This document shows, piece after piece, positions 6,247-13,042 of a stretch of 64,000 nucleotides of DNA. Source of the stretch: CAYJBP01 sp964372025 (GTDB taxonomy: Bacteria; Bacillota; Dehalobacteriia; UBA4068); contig CAYJPF010000001.1 in NCBI GenBank assembly GCA_964372025.1, positions 62,001 to 126,000 on the forward strand, read 5' to 3'. The position numbers were made by a program, and so were the translations under genes. How positions within the stretch are numbered: the stretch's first letter is position 1; the number at the start of each line of letters is the position of its first letter. A model generated the notes under the pieces. The model ran no database searches and was not told where the DNA came from. It worked only from the letters and a program-made list of their open reading frames with translations.

Positions 6247-6498
6247 ATTGTCTGAATTGTCAAACAATTCAGAACTGTCGAAATTTTCAGAATCTTTTGA
6301 ATTGTCAGACAATTCAAAATTGTCAGAATATTTCCAATATTCTCAATTATTATAATTGACTGAATTTTCAGACAATTCAGAATATTCCCAATATTCTTAA
6401 TTGCCCATATACACCAAATATTCTGAATATTCTTAATTGACCGACTTTTCTGAATTGTCAGAATATTTGCAATATTTTTAATTATTATAATATTCTTA
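6247..6498. repeat. 9-bp tandem repeat array (28 units)
   Basis: Twenty-eight consecutive 9-mers (ATTGTCAGA, CAATTCAGA, ATATTCTTA, ATTGACTGA and variants) without a phase break, ending 5 bp before parS at 6504. Confidence 0.85.
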
Positions 6499-6503
6499 CT
6501 ATA

Positions 6504-6519
6504 TGTTTCACGTGAAACA
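6504..6519. promoter_or_regulatory. parS site (perfect consensus)
   Basis: Fourth TGTTTCACGTGAAACA in the window. It lies 15 bp from the end of the 6534 gene. Confidence 0.85.
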
Positions 6520-6533
6520 AAATATTGCAAGTG

Positions 6534-6986
6534 TTATTTAACACTTACAATATTTTCCATTTTTACTGTTATTACACTTAATTCACTGCTATTAGAAAAT
6601 TCACTTTTTAAGCACAATATTTCAGCTTCAGCCTTTGTAATCTCAACACCATCTTTATAATATGTTGTCGTCGCTTTACTTTTAGGGCTTGTTGTCACTC
6701 TTAAATATAAGTTTTCTTTATGTTCTATTATATATGGAAAGTGCTTCCACTGTCCCCACGGTAGAGCTTGAACTATTGCTTTTCCATCTGCTCCTACTCC
6801 GTTTCTTTCTTTAGTGTCTTTCATATTAGCATAATCTACACCAAATCTACAAGATGTCATAATTGTTATTTTCTCAACCTTATTGTCTATTCCTTTTCTT
6901 GTCTTAAGTTGCTTATTCCATTTTACTGTTGTAAAAGCTCCTTTTTTTAAACTCTCTACTTGTTTTTTAACTTCTCCATAAATCAT
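6534..6986 (-). CDS. Hypothetical protein, 150 aa
   Basis: Start set at 6986 (MIYGEVKK) behind AGAGAGGT. Longer readings starting MNYKLKLR simply translate the promoter/leader motif. The protein has a Lys-rich N-terminus and a Trp/Pro central patch (ALPWGQWKHFPYIIEH). No family recognised. Confidence 0.75.
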   Translation of the reverse strand: MIYGEVKKQVESLKKGAFTTVKWNKQLKTRKGIDNKVEKITIMTSCRFGVDYANMKDTKERNGVGADGKAIVQALPWGQWKHFPYIIEHKENLYLRVTTSPKSKATTTYYKDGVEITKAEAEILCLKSEFSNSSELSVITVKMENIVSVK

Positions 6987-7029
6987 ATTGTTACCTCTCT
7001 TTTTAATTCTTAACTTTAACTTATAATTC

Positions 7030-7058
7030 ATTATAGCACATATAAAAGCATCTGTCAA
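7030..7058 (-). promoter_or_regulatory. Promoter of the 6534 gene
   Basis: -35 TTGACA (7053-7058), 17 bp ending TGC, -10 TATAAT (7030-7035), then GAATTATAAGTTAAAGTTAA. Palindromes lie upstream at 7139 and 7175-7189. Confidence 0.8.
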
Positions 7059-7195
7059 TACTTTTTTTAAAAAATTTTTAAATTTATTTAAAAAATATAT
7101 TATGTAAAATTTACCAAATTTTTACAGTAAAATAAATATGGTAAAATTTACCTTATGTGCATCATTCTTCTCTATGGTAAAATTTACCACAACAA

Positions 7196-7229
7196 AAAAA
7201 AAAAAAAAAAGAAGAGCTTAAAGCTCTTC
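7196..7229 (-). terminator. Terminator containing the 7218 stop codon
   Basis: GAAGAGCTT (7211-7219) / AAGCTCTTC (7221-7229) followed by a long T-run on the minus strand; the gene's stop codon is in the loop. Confidence 0.85.
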
Positions 7230-7442
7230 TAAATCATCAAATCCATTCCATACGTCCTCAAGCACTATTTCATTATATTCATTTATTATGATGTGTGGTG
7301 CTTCATCTCCATAATATTCATGTTCTAATAAAAATACTTTGCCATATTCTTTATAATCCATCTCGTCTACCACATACCACGTCCCCTTGTGTCCCTCTAC
7401 TCTGATATTGTCACTCTTTGCAGTAATTTTCATATTGCTCAT
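7218..7442 (-). CDS. Small acidic protein, 74 aa, mobile-element type
   Basis: GAGAGGT start site. Contains TWYVVDE, FLLEHEYYGDEAPHIII and a C-terminal DVWNGFDDLEEL. From memory this layout recurs in small proteins of gut Firmicutes mobile elements, but I cannot name the domain with certainty. Own promoter at 7487-7515; terminator overlaps its stop. Confidence 0.8.
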   Translation of the reverse strand: MSNMKITAKSDNIRVEGHKGTWYVVDEMDYKEYGKVFLLEHEYYGDEAPHIIINEYNEIVLEDVWNGFDDLEEL

Positions 7443-7486
7443 TTTGTTACCTCTCTTATTTATTATTTAACTTTAACTTATAATTT

Positions 7487-7515
7487 ATTATACCATATGT
7501 ATTTTAATCTGTCAA
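7487..7515 (-). promoter_or_regulatory. Promoter of the 7218 gene
   Basis: -35 TTGACA (7510-7515), 17 bp, -10 TATAAT (7487-7492), then AAATTATAAGTTAAAGTTAA. Palindromes at 7560 and 7604 lie upstream. Confidence 0.8.
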
Positions 7516-7632
7516 TAGTTTTTTCAAAATAATTTCAGAAAAATTTCAGAAATAATAATGGTAAAATTTACCTGATGAAAATTTCAGAAGTGCGAACAAG
7601 CTAGGTAAAATTTACCATAAAAAATTCAGAAT

Positions 7633-7661
7633 AAAAAATGGGAATATTTTACAATTCCCAT
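7633..7661 (-). terminator. Terminator of the 7670 gene
   Basis: AATGGGAAT/ATTCCCATT hairpin, same sequence as at 5372-5404. Confidence 0.75.
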
Positions 7662-7669
7662 TTTTTATA

Positions 7670-7936
7670 TTATCTTATTTTTCTATCTAGCACTAGCACA
7701 CAATTTTTCTTAAGCTCTGGTGCATACTGACTTTGAGATATATATAATATTGTATTAGGATATTCCAATATTATATTTTTGTCCTCATCTGTCAATGGTC
7801 TACTTATTTCAAACATTGTTCCATATATTTTCTTTCCATCTCTTTTTATATGTGTTCTGTAAAAATTATTATATGCATTGTTATTGCAGTCTCTTAATAA
7901 TTTATAAACTCCATAATCATCTAATTTCTTTCTCAT
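7670..7936 (-). CDS. Hypothetical protein, 88 aa
   Basis: Start at 7936 (MRKKLDDYG) with GAGAGGT; upstream in-frame codons belong to the leader. No recognisable domain. Monocistronic. Confidence 0.75.
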   Translation of the reverse strand: MRKKLDDYGVYKLLRDCNNNAYNNFYRTHIKRDGKKIYGTMFEISRPLTDEDKNIILEYPNTILYISQSQYAPELKKNCVLVLDRKIR

Positions 7937-7977
7937 TTTATTTACCTCTCTTTTATTTAACTTTAACTTATATATAG

Positions 7978-8006
7978 AGTATATCACATACATTTTATAT
8001 TGTCAA
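7978..8006 (-). promoter_or_regulatory. Promoter of the 7670 gene
   Basis: -35 TTGACA (8001-8006), 17 bp, -10 TATACT (7978-7983), then ATATATAAGTTAAAGTTAA. Confidence 0.75.
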
Positions 8007-8009
8007 GCA

Positions 8010-8609
8010 TTATTTTAATTTAAATTTATTTAATTTGTCTTTAGCTATTTTAAATTCATTCTCTTTTATTTTGACCTCTTCAATTGCAGATACTAATTCT
8101 TCAACATATTTATCAATACTAGATATGTATTCATAATCTTTATAATTGGCATTTACAAACTTTTTATTTTCAAAGTCGATAAACACATTATCTTCAATAA
8201 AAGCATCTCCATTTTCAAGTTCAATACTTCCCATATATAAACTCCCATAATAAATTGAAAATCCATCATCAGACAAGTTTATTTTAAAGTAATGTAAGAA
8301 AAATTCTATTTCACTTTTCAACATATGTAAATTATATTCGTTAGCACGTTTGCAATAATATTTCTCTATTACCTTTATAATATCATTATTGCAATATTTT
8401 AAAATAAAATATACTATATTATTTTTAATAACTAAATTCTTCTTTTTTTGAGATAGAGGCATAGTAGAGTCACATCCTCCATACTCCATATATGTATCTT
8501 CCAAATATACTAAATTGCTTCTTAAAGTCTCCAAATCTTTTATTTCTTGTCGAGTTCTATCCATAAAATCGTTTATGCTTCTTTCTAAAATGTTAAATTC
8601 ACTATTCAT
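8010..8609 (-). CDS. Hypothetical coiled-coil protein, 199 aa
   Basis: GAGAGGT start site. Long helical, heptad-like N- and C-termini (IKDLETLRSNLVYLEDTY; ENEFKIAKDKLNKFKLK) flank a central mixed region. No family recognised. Confidence 0.8.
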   Translation of the reverse strand: MNSEFNILERSINDFMDRTRQEIKDLETLRSNLVYLEDTYMEYGGCDSTMPLSQKKKNLVIKNNIVYFILKYCNNDIIKVIEKYYCKRANEYNLHMLKSEIEFFLHYFKINLSDDGFSIYYGSLYMGSIELENGDAFIEDNVFIDFENKKFVNANYKDYEYISSIDKYVEELVSAIEEVKIKENEFKIAKDKLNKFKLK

Positions 8610-8655
8610 ATTCTTACCTCTCTTTTTATTTAGTAATAACTTTTATCTTACTTAT

Positions 8656-8684
8656 ATATTACCACACATATATAATAAAGTCAA
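8656..8684 (-). promoter_or_regulatory. Promoter of the 8010 gene
   Basis: -35 TTGACT (8679-8684), 17 bp, -10 TAATAT (8656-8661). A short 9-bp-repeat patch (about 8712-8740) and palindrome 8754-8766 lie upstream. Confidence 0.7.
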
Positions 8685-8775
8685 GCATTATTTTTAAAAT
8701 TAAAATGTTTAAATATTCAGACAATTCAAAATATTCAAACAGATCATACACTAGGTAAAATTTACCATATATACA

Positions 8776-8804
8776 TAAAAAGAGAAAAAGAGCCTATAGC
8801 TCTT
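8776..8804 (-). terminator. Terminator overlapping the 8794 stop codon
   Basis: AAGAGC (8788-8793) / GCTCTT (8799-8804) then a T-rich run on the minus strand; stop codon TAG lies in the loop. Confidence 0.8.
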
Positions 8805-9042
8805 CTTCGTCCTCTTCTTCGTCCTCACACTTATTATATAATTCCATAATATCAGCTAGTTCAAACCACACAAAGTCGTTTATCTCTGTTTCTGTGCATG
8901 CCTCTTTGCACATATATTCCTCTATTATTTCTTGAGCCTCTTGTTCTCTGTCTTGAAATCTTATTTCTTCGGCTACATCTTGCCCACCACTCCAAAATTC
9001 AAAACTATCAAATTTAAATTCATATTCTTCTCTTACTATCAT
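8794..9042 (-). CDS. Small acidic protein, 82 aa
   Basis: GGAGAGGT start site. Acidic throughout with a poly-Glu/Asp tail (EDEEEDEEEL). Acidic small phage proteins are often DNA mimics, but nothing specific supports that here. Function is unknown. Confidence 0.75.
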   Translation of the reverse strand: MIVREEYEFKFDSFEFWSGGQDVAEEIRFQDREQEAQEIIEEYMCKEACTETEINDFVWFELADIMELYNKCEDEEEDEEEL

Positions 9043-9084
9043 TTTATACCTCTCCTTTGGTTATCTAACTTTAACTTATAATTC

Positions 9085-9113
9085 ATTATAACATATACAT
9101 ATTACTTTGTCAA
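9085..9113 (-). promoter_or_regulatory. Promoter of the 8794 gene
   Basis: -35 TTGACA (9108-9113), 17 bp, -10 TATAAT (9085-9090), then GAATTATAAGTTAAAGTTAG. Confidence 0.8.
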
Positions 9114-9132
9114 TAGTTATTTTAAAAATATT

Positions 9133-9345
9133 TTAATAAATTGAAACCCCTTCATAATAATATAATAGTTTATTATTTATACTGAAATTATCATTTGATT
9201 CTTTACTATGCACATATACACTGCCACACATATCAAACCTCTTAACTTTATATCCTAGCATTTTCAATATTGCCATTCCCATTTCTTCAGGTGAATATCC
9301 ACAATTTTTTGCTAATCTCTCTAAATTTTTTGTTGTTATATTCAT
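9133..9345 (-). CDS. Hypothetical protein, 70 aa
   Basis: AGAGAGGT start site. The N-terminal half (LAKNCGYSPEEMGMAILKML) reads like a short helix-turn-helix-like helical unit; the rest is Tyr/Ser-rich. Function is unknown. Confidence 0.75.
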   Translation of the reverse strand: MNITTKNLERLAKNCGYSPEEMGMAILKMLGYKVKRFDMCGSVYVHSKESNDNFSINNKLLYYYEGVSIY

Positions 9346-9386
9346 CTCATACCTCTCTTTTCATTATTTAACTTTAACTTATATAT

Positions 9387-9415
9387 ATAATACCATACAT
9401 TTATATATTTGTCAA
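9387..9415 (-). promoter_or_regulatory. Promoter of the 9133 gene
   Basis: -35 TTGACA (9410-9415), 17 bp, -10 TATTAT (9387-9392), then AAGTTAAAGTTAA. Palindrome at 9461-9473 upstream. Confidence 0.75.
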
Positions 9416-9485
9416 TAGTTATTTTAAAATAAATCAAAGATATTCTCCTTCCACATACTAGGTAAAATTTACCATATCCCATAAT

Positions 9486-9513
9486 AAAAAAAAGAACACA
9501 CATTCGTGTGTCC
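9486..9513 (-). terminator. Terminator of the 9570 gene
   Basis: Minus strand GGACACAC-GAAT-GTGTGTTC followed by eight T. Confidence 0.85.
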
Positions 9514-9569
9514 TATATTTTACTAGAGACAATGAGAGAGGTAATCGCATTGCTCTAGCCTATTTAGCA

Positions 9570-9839
9570 TTATTTTACAAAATTTTTATATACTCTTGCA
9601 AACTCATTAGCTGATAATCTAGCTTCTTTTCTGCCACCATCAATCCAGTTTAAATGTTTGCCTGTAGTAACTCCCCATATATTTTGATGTACATATAATT
9701 GCCCACCAACTTTAAATGCTACCAATGTTTTGTATGAGAAATAAAATTCTCTTCCTTTTGCATCTGTGAAAACCAATGTGTGGCTTCCATAATTATCACT
9801 TGAGTAATTTCCATAGTTTCTATAATTTACATTCATCAT
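9570..9839 (-). CDS. Small conserved phage protein (DUF8033-like), 89 aa
   Basis: AAAGGAG start site. Contains YSSDNYGSHTLVF, FYFSYKTLVAF, and the hallmark GVTTGKHLNWIDGG. I recognise this pattern from small phage/plasmid proteins, possibly the family named DUF8033. Function is unknown. Confidence 0.8.
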   Translation of the reverse strand: MMNVNYRNYGNYSSDNYGSHTLVFTDAKGREFYFSYKTLVAFKVGGQLYVHQNIWGVTTGKHLNWIDGGRKEARLSANEFARVYKNFVK

Positions 9840-9884
9840 ATCTTTTTCTCCTTTATTTGTTAACCTCTCAACAACTTATAATTC

Positions 9885-9913
9885 ATTATACCACATATAT
9901 TTTACTTTGTCAA
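9885..9913 (-). promoter_or_regulatory. Promoter of the 9570 gene
   Basis: -35 TTGACA (9908-9913), 17 bp, -10 TATAAT (9885-9890), then GAATTATAAGTTG; here the repeated AAGTTA is shortened. Confidence 0.75.
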
Positions 9914-9942
9914 TAGTTTTTTTAAAATATTTTTAATTTATT

Positions 9943-10257
9943 TTACCATCCTATATATATTTTAGGATATACAATAATTTCCATGTTCTCATCAAATTCA
10001 GCTCTTTTAATCATCATAACTTCAAATCCTTCATCTGTCAATACATCTATAATTGAATAGTGGCAAGTATCACTGTCTTTTATATGCGAGAATTCATATT
10101 CTATATATCCTATATTCTCACCATGTATGTTTGCAGTTATTTTATTTATGATATCGCTTATAGTCATATCAATTATAGTCTTACGTTTCATCATAGAGGG
10201 TGAATTAGCCTCTATATCTTTTATTAGGTTATATATATCTCCTTTTGCTTTTGCCAT
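9943..10257 (-). CDS. Hypothetical protein, 104 aa
   Basis: GAGAGGT start site. Helical N-terminus followed by alternating beta segments ending VYPKIYIGW. No family recognised. Monocistronic. Confidence 0.8.
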   Translation of the reverse strand: MAKAKGDIYNLIKDIEANSPSMMKRKTIIDMTISDIINKITANIHGENIGYIEYEFSHIKDSDTCHYSIIDVLTDEGFEVMMIKRAEFDENMEIIVYPKIYIGW

Positions 10258-10294
10258 CGTTATTACCTCTCTTTCTTAACTTTAACTTACATAT

Positions 10295-10323
10295 ATAATA
10301 TCATACATTTATATATTTGTCAA
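10295..10323 (-). promoter_or_regulatory. Promoter of the 9943 gene
   Basis: -35 TTGACA (10318-10323), 17 bp, -10 TATTAT (10295-10300), then GTAAGTTAAAGTTAA. Palindrome 10369-10381 upstream. Confidence 0.75.
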
Positions 10324-10392
10324 TAGTTATTTTAAAATAAATTAAAAATATTTTTCCTCTATCTACTAGGTAAAATTTACCATATATAATAT

Positions 10393-10416
10393 AAAAAGAG
10401 AGAGCATATTGCTCTC
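10393..10416 (-). terminator. Terminator of the 10425 gene
   Basis: GAGAGCA-TAT-TGCTCTC hairpin followed by TCTTTTT on the minus strand. Confidence 0.75.
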
Positions 10417-10424
10417 CCATATTT

Positions 10425-10988
10425 TTACATATTTCTTTCATTCTCAATGATAGCATCCATTGCTTCTCTATATCCTTTTGACCAATCTTCTGTGTCAAGT
10501 ATATCCAGAGAATCTCCATATTTTTTAGTATATAATTTCCTTTGCAACATATAATCCACATATGAATAATGAGCTTCTTGAGTAACCGATTCGACGTGTC
10601 TCATTATATTTGTTTCTAGTGCATTCAATACTGCAAAAGCTTTTTCTTTATCAATTGTCAAAAATATACTATCTTCTGCCATATATTCGCAATTTTCTAC
10701 AATAACATCAAAATAAGATATATCATTTTCGTCTTTTAAATCATACTCTTCCATTGCTTTTTCCTGTATTTCGTGTTTAGTAATAAACATTGTTCTCATT
10801 ACTACATCATACAATATTTCAGTCTCAAGTGTTTCTATATTTTCAGAATTACATAATGGGCAAAATTCTTTTTTGCTATTCCTACTTACAAATACATCTT
10901 TTAAATATCTCCCACAATCTCTGCATCTTATTACTTCTTTGTCCTCATCATAGAACTCATGTTTTATTAAATCAATATTATTTGTCAT
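10425..10988 (-). CDS. Zinc-ribbon hypothetical protein, 187 aa
   Basis: GGAGAGGT start site. Residues about 22-48 hold CRDCGRYL...CPLCNSEN, a four-Cys zinc ribbon; the remainder is helical and acidic. Likely a nucleic-acid- or protein-binding accessory factor. Monocistronic. Confidence 0.8.
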   Translation of the reverse strand: MTNNIDLIKHEFYDEDKEVIRCRDCGRYLKDVFVSRNSKKEFCPLCNSENIETLETEILYDVVMRTMFITKHEIQEKAMEEYDLKDENDISYFDVIVENCEYMAEDSIFLTIDKEKAFAVLNALETNIMRHVESVTQEAHYSYVDYMLQRKLYTKKYGDSLDILDTEDWSKGYREAMDAIIENERNM

Positions 10989-11032
10989 TTTACCTCTCCT
11001 TATTTTAATTGCTTAACTTTAACTTATAATTC

Positions 11033-11061
11033 ATTATAGCATATATATTTTACTTTGTCAA
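11033..11061 (-). promoter_or_regulatory. Promoter of the 10425 gene
   Basis: -35 TTGACA (11056-11061), 17 bp ending TGC, -10 TATAAT (11033-11038), then GAATTATAAGTTAAAGTTAA: the type example of this promoter class. Confidence 0.85.
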
Positions 11062-11069
11062 TAGATATT

Positions 11070-11669
11070 TTAAAATAATTTGCCATCTTCATAAAATTCA
11101 TATTCGCTACAGTCACACATATCTTGCATTTCTTCTTCATCAATATTATGTAGAAAGTCATATCCATCTTTCTCATATTTTTTCTCTAAATCTTCCATAT
11201 AGTCCATTGCACTGTTAAAGAATTTTACCAATACATCTTCATTGATATTTTTTATATCATTATATTCTAATTCATATATCACATTTTTTACCCATTCATC
11301 ACTTTTTTTATGTATAAATTTTACACTATAAGCATAACGAGTGTTGGCAGATAACATAATTGCATCATTATCATCATATTTAGCATAGAATTTAATCGCT
11401 CTTTTCTCTTTATCTGTCATATCTAATTTATCAACAATATCACATACATCTAATGTGCCATAAATATTAAGTCCATCGCCTTGACAATATCCTAGCGAAT
11501 ATTGAGTATGCAATTCAGAGTTAGGAAAATCTTCTTTTAAATCACACTTTATATTATCACTAAATATGTCATTTCTTATTTCGCAATCTAAAAAATCTCG
11601 TTTCACTCTCTCCTTTGCTTCTTCAGATAATTCTTCATACTTGTAAATTTTTATCTCTTCAATTCTCAT
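11070..11669 (-). CDS. Conserved phage protein with YSLGYCQGDGL motif, 199 aa
   Basis: Start at 11669 (MRIEEIKIY) with GAGAGGT; the longer MNYKLKL reading is the leader motif. YEELSEEAKERV near the N-terminus and YSLGYCQGDGLNIYG around residue 55-70 match a widespread phage/plasmid family of unknown role, sometimes annotated as antitoxin-like. The tail is acidic with CDC. Confidence 0.8.
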   Translation of the reverse strand: MRIEEIKIYKYEELSEEAKERVKRDFLDCEIRNDIFSDNIKCDLKEDFPNSELHTQYSLGYCQGDGLNIYGTLDVCDIVDKLDMTDKEKRAIKFYAKYDDNDAIMLSANTRYAYSVKFIHKKSDEWVKNVIYELEYNDIKNINEDVLVKFFNSAMDYMEDLEKKYEKDGYDFLHNIDEEEMQDMCDCSEYEFYEDGKLF

Positions 11670-11712
11670 TTTATACCTCTCTCTTTCAACTCTTAACTTT
11701 AACTTATAATTC

Positions 11713-11741
11713 ATTATAGCATATATTTTTTACTTTGTCAA
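11713..11741 (-). promoter_or_regulatory. Promoter of the 11070 gene
   Basis: -35 TTGACA (11736-11741), 17 bp, -10 TATAAT (11713-11718), then GAATTATAAGTTAAAGTTAA. Confidence 0.85.
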
Positions 11742-11771
11742 TAGTTATTTTAAAATAAATTAAAAATATTT

Positions 11772-12047
11772 TTAGTGATATGTATATTGCAATTCATAAT
11801 CATTTAATATTTCACTTATTTCTTTATCAGTGAATTCTCTATCAGAGTTTTCTAGTAGTGACCTTGCACAGTCCTCACAGAATTTTCCACTCATATCTAA
11901 ATATTCACAGTCATCTCCATCATAATATATAGAATCTTCAAATAATACACTATCGCATCTATCACACACCTCTATACAATATGGGTCTTTACTTCCACAG
12001 TTTCTGCATGTCTCACAGTCTAAGCAGTCATTTCTTTGCACTAACAT
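11772..12047 (-). CDS. Cys-rich zinc-finger-like protein, 91 aa
   Basis: Ten cysteines in CxxC pairs (CLDCETCRNC; CDRCDS; CEDCAR), suggesting two to three metal sites. It overlaps the upstream gene by 7 nt with GGAAGGAG as ribosome binding site. Second gene of a two-gene operon. Function is unknown. Confidence 0.8.
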   Translation of the reverse strand: MLVQRNDCLDCETCRNCGSKDPYCIEVCDRCDSVLFEDSIYYDGDDCEYLDMSGKFCEDCARSLLENSDREFTDKEISEILNDYELQYTYH

Positions 12048-12319
12048 ATTTTTTCTCCTTCCTTATATTCCTTAAGATATTTGATACTCATTCTCAAGTG
12101 ATATATTCTATTATCATGTTCTTCTTCAGCAGATAATTCATCTATCCAAGATTGCAGAGCATCTATAGTTTCTTCTATTCCTTCTACATCCATCAAATAT
12201 CCACTCATATCACAGTATGGACAGTGATTTTCTCCTATCTCATCATCTCTTCCATCATATTTAACGAGTATTTCACCCTCATCCATTGTGTTTTCACACC
12301 AGTTACATTTAATTCTCAT
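12041..12319 (-). CDS. Zinc-ribbon protein, 92 aa
   Basis: CNWCENTM at the N-terminus pairs with CPYCDMSG about 27 residues later; the C-terminal half is an acidic helix. GAGAGGAA start site. First gene of the 12041-11772 operon. Confidence 0.8.
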   Translation of the reverse strand: MRIKCNWCENTMDEGEILVKYDGRDDEIGENHCPYCDMSGYLMDVEGIEETIDALQSWIDELSAEEEHDNRIYHLRMSIKYLKEYKEGEKIC

Positions 12320-12365
12320 ATTATTTATTCCTCTCTTTCAATATAAATAACTTTAACTTACATAT

Positions 12366-12394
12366 ATAATATCATAGTTAAAGCTATTTGTCAA
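12366..12394 (-). promoter_or_regulatory. Promoter of the 12041-11772 operon
   Basis: -35 TTGACA (12389-12394), 17 bp, -10 TATTAT (12366-12371), then ATGTAAGTTAAAGTTA. Palindrome core 12448-12460 lies about 55 bp upstream. Confidence 0.75.
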
Positions 12395-12462
12395 TAGGTA
12401 TTTTAAAATATTTATTATTGGAAAAATTTGGTAGGATCGGTCATATTGGTAAAATTTACCTT

Positions 12463-13035
12463 TATAATACAATAGAGTGCAAAAGGTTGCAAAATCGCTT
12501 TAGCGGTTTTAGCAAACCTAGGAATTGACGTACAAAATGAGTAGAAAATATTTATATTTTCTACATTTTGTAGTCAAGGAGTGGAGCTCAAGAGCCTTAT
12601 GGAATATGAATATTTCATAAGGTATAAGGCTTAACAGCCCTATTCTGCCAAATAGAGAAAGTGTAAACACTTTCTTGCTATTTGGTGCGAATATTCCCCC
12701 CTTTGCCAAAACTGCTGAAGCAGTTTCGTCAACCATATTCAACTGGTTTCAATATTTCTACTTAATTTGTATTGAAAATTAGAATTTTATAAATGCATAA
12801 AATTTAAAAACATATGATTATGACAAAGAAATATTTTGATTTAGAAAATTGTTATTGTTGAGAATTCCAAAATACAAAATTCGAAAAATCAAAAATAAAT
12901 GTTGAAATTTCAACGCTTAAACCCCCTCGCTCTAAATATAATGTACTAAAAAATTAGAATTTTTAGCGTAAGCAAAACACGAGGGAGAAGCGTGAGCAAA
13001 AAACGGACAGCGACTGCTCTTGATTGTTGTTTAAA
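12463..13035 (+). ncRNA. Candidate large structured non-coding RNA, about 570 nt
   Basis: A gene-free stretch with many stable helices: 12492-12509, 12525-12577 (long stem with one bulge and an internal loop), 12595-12622, 12648-12685 (two stacked stems), 12709-12726, and a closing pair CCCTCG 12924-12929 with CGAGGG 12980-12985. Plus-strand reading is favoured: two helices have G-U pairs that would be C-A mismatches on the minus strand, and the 3' part has two GNRA loops (GC-GTAA-GC, 12966-12973; GC-GTGA-GC, 12990-12997). A TATAAT (12463-12468) sits at the 5' end without a good -35; a TGGTAAAATTTACC palindrome is just upstream. Size and setting recall the ornate large phage RNAs (ROOL, GOLLD), but I cannot confirm membership. 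Confidence 0.5.
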
Positions 13036-13042
13036 TTTGTAT

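Larger units (their letters stand above)
6090..6525. repeat. Composite intergenic module, copy 3
   Basis: Gene-free. CodY-box match 6100-6114, palindrome 6147-6161, CCTCCGCACCCTCCGCC, palindrome variant 6184, TGGTAAATTTTACCA 6219-6233, GGCGGAGG, 28-unit 9-bp array (6247-6498), parS 6504-6519. The array here contains stop codons in every forward frame used by the other copies, showing the repeat is not coding. Confidence 0.8.

Noticed and set aside
2083..6498. CRISPR array
   Set aside because: The 9-bp units are contiguous with no spacers and no cas genes are present.
6228..6530. 100-codon minus-strand frame across module 3
   Set aside because: Translation of parS and the 9-bp array; no ribosome binding site.
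6987..7058. Leader peptide MNYKLKLR seen upstream of several genes
   Set aside because: It is the translation of TATAAT plus the AAGTTAAAGTTA motif; the ATG lies in the -10 box and would not be transcribed.
12518..12742. 74-codon minus-strand frame (MNMVDETASAV...)
   Set aside because: No Shine-Dalgarno; spans strong hairpins whose G-U pairs fit the opposite strand. Better explained as structured RNA.
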